Part shown: positions 27,125-32,308 of the stretch, in pieces
Position numbering within the stretch: position 1 is the first letter of the stretch
Layout: each line of letters begins with the position of its first letter
Origin: Bacilli bacterium
Lineage (GTDB): Bacteria; Bacillota_I; Bacilli_A; ML615J-28; CAG-698
Direction: 5' to 3'
Length of the DNA stretch: 32,308 nucleotides
Assembly (NCBI GenBank): GCA_017450215.1
Contig: JAFSVH010000127.1
Span: 1 to 32,308, forward strand
The notes under the pieces: model-generated
Database searches by the model: none
What the model was told of the DNA's origin: nothing
What the model saw: only the letters and a program-made list of their open reading frames with translations
Made by a program: the position numbers and the translations under genes

Positions 27125-27463
27125 AACAACTATGAAAAGAAATAGTAATATAATCTCTTATGAATAAGCGAGCTACAATTGGTGAAAGGTAGTACTTAAG
27201 ATTTATATGAACGCGTCTTGGAGTTGATATATCAAAACAATGATGAATAATTATTATTTATCATACATAGATATGTCCGGCATCTTCCGTTATAGAGATA
27301 GAGTCTAAATAAAGGTTATGCTTATCTTTATTTGTACTTAATAAGATTAATACTGTGAAGTATTAATGAACTAAGGTGGTACCACGATAATAAATATTAT
27401 ATAAATATATTATATTAATAATTATCGTCCTTAGGCGAATTGTGTCGCCTTGGGACTTTTTTT
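27125..27463 (+). promoter_or_regulatory. T-box riboswitch (tRNA-sensing leader)
   Basis: A full T-box leader fills this otherwise empty stretch. Stem I has AGTA (27144-27147), GCGAGC (27168-27173) and the specifier region GAA-CGC-G (27209-27215). Stem III is ATTAATACT/AGTATTAAT (27346-27367). The T-box itself is AAGGTGGTACCACG (27373-27386). The antiterminator pairs CTAAGG with CCTTAG (27429-27434) and ACGATAAT with ATTATCGT (27421-27428). The competing terminator is GTCCTTAGGCGA (27427-27438) with TCGCCTTGGGAC (27445-27456) and seven T. By the usual GAA-specifier-purine layout the codon is CGC, arginine; this is an inference. Uncharged tRNA would open expression of the transporter. Confidence 0.9.
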
Positions 27464-27545
27464 GTACTTAAATAAATTTTTAATAAATACAAAATCCTAA
27501 GGAGATAAATAAAAAAAGCAAATATTTTATTATGGAGGTTTTATT

Positions 27546-28451
27546 ATGAAAAAAATTATTGCTTTATTTGTTTTTATGTTTTTATCTTTATTTGTATTTA
27601 CTGGTTGTGATGTTTTTAGTGGAGATGGACAATTCTGGAAATCTTTCACAGAATACGATGTAACAAAGGTTGATGTTAGTAATGTTAATTTTGTTAACCA
27701 AGGAAAATTAACTGTTGCAATGTCTACAGACTTTGCACCATTTGAATTTGTTGATACGACAAAGAAAGGTCAAAATAAATATGTAGGTAGTGATGTTGCA
27801 CTTGCAAAAGAAATTGCAAAGGCATTTGGTGTTGAACTTGAAATTAAAGCTATGGGCTTTGATGAAACTTTAGTTGCTTTAGACAATGGTATTGCCGATG
27901 TTGCAATTTCTGGATTCAGCTATACAGTTGCAAGAGCTGCTTCTTATTTATATACAGATTGCTATTATGATGAAGGCGATGGCGGTCAAGTTATTGTTAT
28001 TAAAAAAGCTGATGAAAATAAATTCACTTCAATTGCTTCAATGAATGTTGCTGGAGTTAAAATTGCAGCACAAAATGGTGCTTTGCAACAAGATTTAGTA
28101 ACTAAATTCACTCCTAATGCAACTCTTGTAAAAATTGATGATTTAAATTCTGCTTATGACACATTAAAAGCTGGTAGCGTTGATGGTGTAGCAGTAGCAC
28201 AAACAGTTGCTGAAGCATTAGTTGCTTCTGATAGTGTTAATTATGCAATCATGGCTGAACCATTTGATTTTAAAGATACCGGATCATTCTGTCTTGTAAA
28301 GCAAGGTAACACTATACTAGCTGAAGCTATTAACAAAGTTATTCAAGAATTAAGTTCAAAGAAAGCTTATGAAAAATGGATAGATGAAGGAACAAATCTA
28401 TTCACTGGTTTAGGTGATAAAGCTCAAGAAATCGTTCCTGAAGATGATTAA
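27546..28451 (+). CDS. Amino-acid ABC transporter substrate-binding lipoprotein (SBP family 3)
   Basis: A 301-residue lipoprotein with signal peptide and lipobox FTGC (Cys 21). The rest is a family-3 periplasmic-type binding fold: LTVAMSTDFAPFEF at its start, YVGSDVALAKEIAKAFG, ALDNGIADVAISGFSYTVAR, then NVAGVKIAAQNG and the C-terminal helix IQELSSKKAYEKW. This family binds polar amino acids. GGAGG lies 7 bases before the ATG. It is the first gene under the T-box. If the specifier is read correctly the ligand is arginine or a related basic amino acid; the binding pocket alone does not decide this. Confidence 0.92.
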   Translation: MKKIIALFVFMFLSLFVFTGCDVFSGDGQFWKSFTEYDVTKVDVSNVNFVNQGKLTVAMSTDFAPFEFVDTTKKGQNKYVGSDVALAKEIAKAFGVELEIKAMGFDETLVALDNGIADVAISGFSYTVARAASYLYTDCYYDEGDGGQVIVIKKADENKFTSIASMNVAGVKIAAQNGALQQDLVTKFTPNATLVKIDDLNSAYDTLKAGSVDGVAVAQTVAEALVASDSVNYAIMAEPFDFKDTGSFCLVKQGNTILAEAINKVIQELSSKKAYEKWIDEGTNLFTGLGDKAQEIVPEDD

Positions 28452-28495
28452 TAACTAAATTTTTATTAGAATAATTCTTATATTGAATAATACAT

Positions 28496-28528
28496 AATAA
28501 ATCCCTATAAGATTTATAGGGATTTATT
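28496..28528 (+). terminator. Hairpin between binding-protein and permease genes
   Basis: AATAAATCCCTATAA (28496-28510) and TTATAGGGATTTATT (28514-28528) are perfect reverse complements with a 3-base gap. The following T content is weak. It may be a partial terminator or mRNA stabiliser giving more binding protein than permease. Confidence 0.55.
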
Positions 28529-28567
28529 TATTAAAATCTAAAAAATATTAAATTAAAAGGTGATGCT

Positions 28568-29908
28568 ATGAAATCATTCCTAGATAAATTGAAAGCCACT
28601 AAATTGTATGTTTTTATTACATCTAAATCATTTAGAACTTTCTCTTTTATTCTTGTAATAGGCTTAACTATATTCTTACTTATCAATAATTATGGTAATA
28701 AAGAAATAAATGCAGCAACTGAAGCTGACACATTTACAGTTGAAATTATAAATGTAAATGAAAATGCTGGACTTGCTACCATTGCCTACAAAGATGGAGA
28801 AAATTATATTGATACAGGAAAAACTAAATTAGAAGTAAAAAGTGGAACAAAAATAAAATTTTATTATAAAGATGGATTAAATGAAGGATATAACATTCTA
28901 TTCTGGGCAAATTATGAATCAAATGTCTTTGCTCCTGTAAAAGATCCAGGTGATAATGAATCATATTATGTATCAACTTCTTTTGTTAAAACGATTAAAT
29001 CCGATATAACACTAGTAGTAGTTAGTATTAAAGAAACAGAAAAAATAGTATATTTCTATAATTCAAGTGTTAAAGAACATCGTTCAATGATTGGTGTTGA
29101 TGTAGTCGACTTTGGAAAAGATGCTACATTTAAATTCAATACTCCTAAAAATAGAGGCTTTGACTTTATTGGTTGGAGCGAAGATTTAACTACTATCACT
29201 TCAAACATGGAAATATATCCATTATATAAATCAAGTGTATGGACAGTCTTTAGAGATTATTATCCAATGTTCTTTAGAGGTTTAGCTGTAACATTACTTC
29301 TATCTGTTATTTCTGTATTTTGTGCCTTATTCTTAGGTATAATTTTATGTTTAATGAGATTATCAAAAAGTTATATCTTAAAATTTGTTGCAGCTGCTTA
29401 TGTTGAAGTGATAAGAGGAGTACCACTACTTCTTCAATTATTAGTTATTTATATCATTTTAGGACCTAGTAAAATTCACATAGGCTCCTTCTTCACCACT
29501 GAAGTAATTTCATGTTTGTTAGCATTATTCATTAATTCAGGTGCTTATTCATCAGAAATCTTCAGAAGTGGTATTCAAGCTGTAGATAAAGGACAAATGG
29601 AAGCAGGACGTGCCTTAGGTTTATCTAACTGGCAAGTAATGATTAAAGTTGTTATTCCTCAAGGAATAAAGAACTCTCTTCCTTCAATTGGAAATGAATT
29701 AGTATCAATCATAAAAGAAACTTCACTAGCTGTATCAGTAGATGCTTCAATTGGTGAACTTATGAGTGTAAGAAAGCAAATCACTGCTGCAACTTACATC
29801 AATTTACCACCATACATCGTAATTGCTATCATCTACTTCTGCGTTACATTCTCTCTATCTAAATTGATAGGACATCTAGAAAAGAGGTTACAGACACATG
29901 AACACTAA
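28568..29908 (+). CDS. Amino-acid ABC transporter permease with an extra extracellular domain
   Basis: A 446-residue protein; family-3 permeases are usually 215-240 residues. The extra N-terminal part has a membrane helix (about 24-42) and an outside domain (about 50-222). That domain ends in an InlB B-repeat-like unit ([20 protein letters not shown], about 197-216). The permease proper begins near 224 and has a standard set of helices. The coupling EAA motif is [20 protein letters not shown] (about 344-363), which docks on the ATPase. GGTGATG gives a modest binding site. It overlaps the ATPase gene by 11 bases. The outside domain might help dock the lipoprotein or bind a polymer; no direct evidence for either. 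Confidence 0.9.
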   Translation: MKSFLDKLKATKLYVFITSKSFRTFSFILVIGLTIFLLINNYGNKEINAATEADTFTVEIINVNENAGLATIAYKDGENYIDTGKTKLEVKSGTKIKFYYKDGLNEGYNILFWANYESNVFAPVKDPGDNESYYVSTSFVKTIKSDITLVVVSIKETEKIVYFYNSSVKEHRSMIGVDVVDFGKDATFKFNTPKNRGFDFIGWSEDLTTITSNMEIYPLYKSSVWTVFRDYYPMFFRGLAVTLLLSVISVFCALFLGIILCLMRLSKSYILKFVAAAYVEVIRGVPLLLQLLVIYIILGPSKIHIGSFFTTEVISCLLALFINSGAYSSEIFRSGIQAVDKGQMEAGRALGLSNWQVMIKVVIPQGIKNSLPSIGNELVSIIKETSLAVSVDASIGELMSVRKQITAATYINLPPYIVIAIIYFCVTFSLSKLIGHLEKRLQTHEH

Positions 29909-30785
29909 TTATAATGATGAATATATAATTAAAGTAACAAATCTATATAAAAACTATGGTCAAAACGAAGTTTTAAAAGGTATAGATTTAACAGTTAAAA
30001 AAGGTGAAGTAATATCAATAATTGGTTCAAGTGGTTCTGGAAAATCAACATTCATAAGATGCCTTAATTTATTAGGTGAACCAACTGCAGGAAAAATAGA
30101 ATTTGAAGGTAATATTATTTATGAATCTAATACCCATCATTTAAAAAAGGAATTAGAGGAATTTAAGAAAAATAATTCAGACTATAAAACACAAGAAAAA
30201 TATAAACAATTAAGAAAAGAATTAAAAGAATCTAGAATTCATGATTTCAAGCAATCTAGACAAATTGATAAAACAATCAATGTCCATAGACAAAAAATAG
30301 GCATGGTTTTCCAACATTTCAATGTATTTAATAATTTAACTGTAATTGACAATATAACTTTAGCACCAATGAAAACTAAAGGTATATCAAAAGAGGAAGC
30401 AGAAAAACAAGCACTAGAATTATTAGAAAAAGTTGGATTACTTGATAAGGCAAAAGAATATTCACTAAAATTATCTGGTGGACAAAAGCAAAGACTTGCT
30501 ATTGTAAGAGCACTTGCAATGAATCCTGATTGCATGTTATTTGATGAACCTACTAGTGCTTTAGATCCTGAAATGGTAAAAGAAGTTCTTGAAGTTATCA
30601 AGAGACTTACGCAAACTGGAATGACAATCATCATAGTGACTCATGAAATGGGATTTGCAAAAGAAATATCAGATCGTGTTATCTTTATGGACCAAGGCAT
30701 TATCTGTGAAGAAGGTACACCAGAAGAAATATTCAATAATCCAAAGAATGCTAGAACAAAAGAATTCTTATCAAAGGTATTATAA
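29898..30785 (+). CDS. Amino-acid ABC transporter ATP-binding protein, with a charged insertion
   Basis: A 295-residue ATPase of the polar amino-acid uptake family. Walker A is GSSGSGKST (43-51), the Q-loop Gln is near 139, the signature is LSGGQKQR, Walker B is [14 protein letters not shown], and the H-loop His is in [12 protein letters not shown]. Typical members are about 240-250 residues. The extra length is a Lys/Glu-rich, probably helical stretch at about 78-128, between Walker A and the Q-loop ([17 protein letters not shown] and onward). Its start overlaps the permease end, and the peptidase gene starts 2 bases after its stop. Confidence 0.93.
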   Translation: MNTNYNDEYIIKVTNLYKNYGQNEVLKGIDLTVKKGEVISIIGSSGSGKSTFIRCLNLLGEPTAGKIEFEGNIIYESNTHHLKKELEEFKKNNSDYKTQEKYKQLRKELKESRIHDFKQSRQIDKTINVHRQKIGMVFQHFNVFNNLTVIDNITLAPMKTKGISKEEAEKQALELLEKVGLLDKAKEYSLKLSGGQKQRLAIVRALAMNPDCMLFDEPTSALDPEMVKEVLEVIKRLTQTGMTIIIVTHEMGFAKEISDRVIFMDQGIICEEGTPEEIFNNPKNARTKEFLSKVL

Positions 30786-30786
30786 T

Positions 30787-32169
30787 ATGATTAATAAAGA
30801 TTTTTATAAGATTAAAGATAAATATAATGATTTAGATAAATCAAAAGCAATCAATGATTTAAGTAATTTCATTAAATGCAAAACTATATCTTATATAGAT
30901 CAAACAAAGATGGATTTTAGTGAATTTACTAAAATCCATTCTTACATTATAGATAATTATCCATATATTAATAAATATGGTAAATACAATATAATAAACA
31001 AAGGATCTATATATTATGAAATAGAAGGAAAAGATCTAAATAAACCCGCTATTATCTTAATGGGACATTTAGATGTTGTACCTCCAATTGAAGAAGATAA
31101 ATGGGATTATGAGCCTTTTTCAGGAGAAATAACTGAAAAATACATTTATGGACGTGGAAGTCTAGATATGAAAAACATTGATTGTACAATACTTAATTCT
31201 ATTGAATATTCCTTATCTCATTTTGGTAAACCTGATAAAACAATCTATATTTGTTTTGGTCATGATGAAGAAACACTAGGTAAAAAAGGTCAATGGGAAA
31301 TAAAGAATAAACTAAGAGAAAAGAATGTAAACATTGGAATGGTTATTGATGAAGGTGGAACTTATTCAAAAGGGACAAAATACAATATCTCAAAAGATAT
31401 TCTTGAAATACAAGTAGGAGAAAAAGGATATCTTGATATAAAAATCGAAGGGACAAGCGAAGGTGGTCACTCATCAAATCCAGGAAAATCAACAGCATTA
31501 ACAAATGTATGTAATGCTATAACAAAAATAACATCTAATCCATTCGAATCCAATCTTGATGATACGTTAATAAAAACAATCAATAATATAAAGCCTTATA
31601 TCATTGATGAAGAATTCAAACAATTATGTGATGATGTAGAAAGCAATCATGATAAAATTGCATCCTATTTAGATAAAAAACTAAATCTAGGACCTTATGT
31701 GAAAACAACAATAGCACCAACAATGATTAGTTCAGATTCAAAAGGTGCTAATGTCTTACCAAAAGAAGTCAGTGCAATAATCAATTTAAGATTATCAAGT
31801 TTCAATAAAGCAAAAGATGTAAAAGAAAAAATAAAAGATTTATTAAAAGATATTGATGTAAAAGTAACATTCTTAAATGAAATTGATGCATCACAAATAT
31901 CTTCAATAGATTCAAATGAATATAAATTATTAACATCATTAATAAAAGAACATTTTAATATTGATTGTATTGTTCCTTCTATATCAATCGGTGGAACTGA
32001 TTGTTGCTTCTACACTGAACTAACTCCAAATTGCTATAGATTTTCTCCTATCATAAATGATGAAGAATTAGCAAAAACAATTCATGGAGTAAATGAACAT
32101 GTAACAATTGATTCATATATCAATGGTATTAAATTTTATATTGATTTAATTAATAAATATTGTTTTTGA
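30787..32169 (+). CDS. M20-family metallopeptidase (PepV/ArgE/DapE type)
   Basis: A 460-residue zinc peptidase or deacylase. Metal ligands and catalytic residues are in place: GHLDVVPP (H94, D96), GRGSLDMKN (D127), GHDEET (E161, E162), VIDEGG, then HSSNPG in the lid domain and GGTDCCFY near the end. The ATG at 30787 is chosen: AAAGG lies 9 bases upstream, and longer in-frame forms run inside the ATPase gene. It is the last gene of the T-box operon, so it may hydrolyse a dipeptide or acylated amino acid brought in by the transporter (inference). The stop is TGA at 32167-32169, directly beside the end of a group II intron on the other strand. Confidence 0.9.
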   Translation: MINKDFYKIKDKYNDLDKSKAINDLSNFIKCKTISYIDQTKMDFSEFTKIHSYIIDNYPYINKYGKYNIINKGSIYYEIEGKDLNKPAIILMGHLDVVPPIEEDKWDYEPFSGEITEKYIYGRGSLDMKNIDCTILNSIEYSLSHFGKPDKTIYICFGHDEETLGKKGQWEIKNKLREKNVNIGMVIDEGGTYSKGTKYNISKDILEIQVGEKGYLDIKIEGTSEGGHSSNPGKSTALTNVCNAITKITSNPFESNLDDTLIKTINNIKPYIIDEEFKQLCDDVESNHDKIASYLDKKLNLGPYVKTTIAPTMISSDSKGANVLPKEVSAIINLRLSSFNKAKDVKEKIKDLLKDIDVKVTFLNEIDASQISSIDSNEYKLLTSLIKEHFNIDCIVPSISIGGTDCCFYTELTPNCYRFSPIINDEELAKTIHGVNEHVTIDSYINGIKFYIDLINKYCF

Positions 32170-32308
32170 ATAGGGTAGAGGAAAGAAAATATTTCTTTGC
32201 CCCTCCCGTTGCACCGTACGTACGGGTCTCGTATACGGCGCTACATTTATATTTATCACAAACTACCAAGATAGTAGGAAAGAGGATTGACTAGTCCCGG
32301 TCTATTCC
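32170..32308 (-). mobile_element. Group II intron, 3' end (domains V and VI), cut by window edge
   Basis: The minus strand carries a group II intron domain V (32211-32241). It begins GCGCCGTATACGAGACC, has the matching CGTACGTACGGTGC arm, and resembles the catalytic CCGUAU...ACGUACGG core. It is followed by a domain VI hairpin (about 32173-32208; AAAGAAA/TTCTTT, closed by GGGAGG with CCTCTACCC). An unpaired A at 32176 sits seven bases from the predicted 3' end CCCTAT at 32170, as expected for the branch point. Upstream (about 32256-32308) one frame, NRPGLVNPLSYYLGSL then TGA, may be the tail of the intron-encoded reverse transcriptase. The rest lies beyond the window. Confidence 0.8.

Noticed and set aside
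30239..30634. 131-codon minus-strand frame inside the ATPase gene
   Set aside because: The plus-strand frame carries all ABC ATPase motifs; the minus frame is Ser/Cys-rich and motif-free.
30643..30786. Longer N-terminus for the M20 peptidase
   Set aside because: It would overlap the ATPase gene by over 140 bases and lacks family similarity; ATG 30787 has a binding site and fits M20 length.
1..32308. CRISPR array, prophage or insertion sequence
   Set aside because: No regularly spaced direct repeats, phage structural genes or transposase were seen; the only mobile element supported is the group II intron end.

Overview
The window is about 32 kb of very AT-rich DNA with dense genes, strong AGGAGG-type ribosome binding sites, sigma-A-like promoters, intrinsic terminators and a T-box riboswitch. 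This points to a low-GC Bacillota, probably an anaerobic gut lineage of the Erysipelotrichia/RF39 kind. The desulfoferrodoxin argues for an anaerobe. The amino-sugar enzymes argue for a host-associated or mucosal life. TAA is the usual stop; TAG and TGA are also used. The species is not identified.

Layout. (1) 1-364: four minus-strand tRNA genes (Asp, Arg, Pro, partial Gly) behind one promoter. (2) 422-4975, minus: a run for polysaccharide/envelope control: CpsC-like co-polymerase, CpsD-like tyrosine kinase, CpsB-like phosphatase, a GlmU uridylyltransferase domain without its acetyltransferase half, a DUF368/PopT-type undecaprenyl-phosphate translocase and a VanZ-like protein. (3) 5163-8346: a NahK-like sugar 1-kinase and a glycerate kinase, with a divergent TetR regulator. 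(4) 8390-11102, minus: an eroded gene, a TrmH/SpoU methyltransferase, YolD and a UvrX-type Y-family polymerase. (5) 11184-23595, minus: a surface locus with a membrane protein that has an outside beta-helix and an inside LuxR-type HTH, a ~2,870-residue surface protein, and a lipoprotein gene split by one stop codon. (6) 23751-26937, minus: superoxide reductase and a NagZ-type GH3 lipoprotein with Ig-like domains. (7) 27090-32169, plus: a T-box-controlled amino-acid ABC transporter (binding protein, permease with an unusual outside domain, ATPase) and an M20 peptidase. (8) 32170-32308, minus: the 3' end of a group II intron, abutting the stop codon of the peptidase gene.

How the genes may work together. 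NagZ can free GlcNAc, a NahK-like kinase can make GlcNAc-1-P, and the GlmU-type uridylyltransferase can make UDP-GlcNAc. PopT would recycle the undecaprenyl-phosphate carrier, and CpsBCD would control polymer export. That chain is inferred from gene families. The most novel-looking element is the beta-helix/transmembrane/LuxR protein next to the giant surface protein. Both have an acidic Asn/Asp-rich linker just inside the membrane followed by a folded cytosolic domain, which suggests an outside-to-inside sensing pair.
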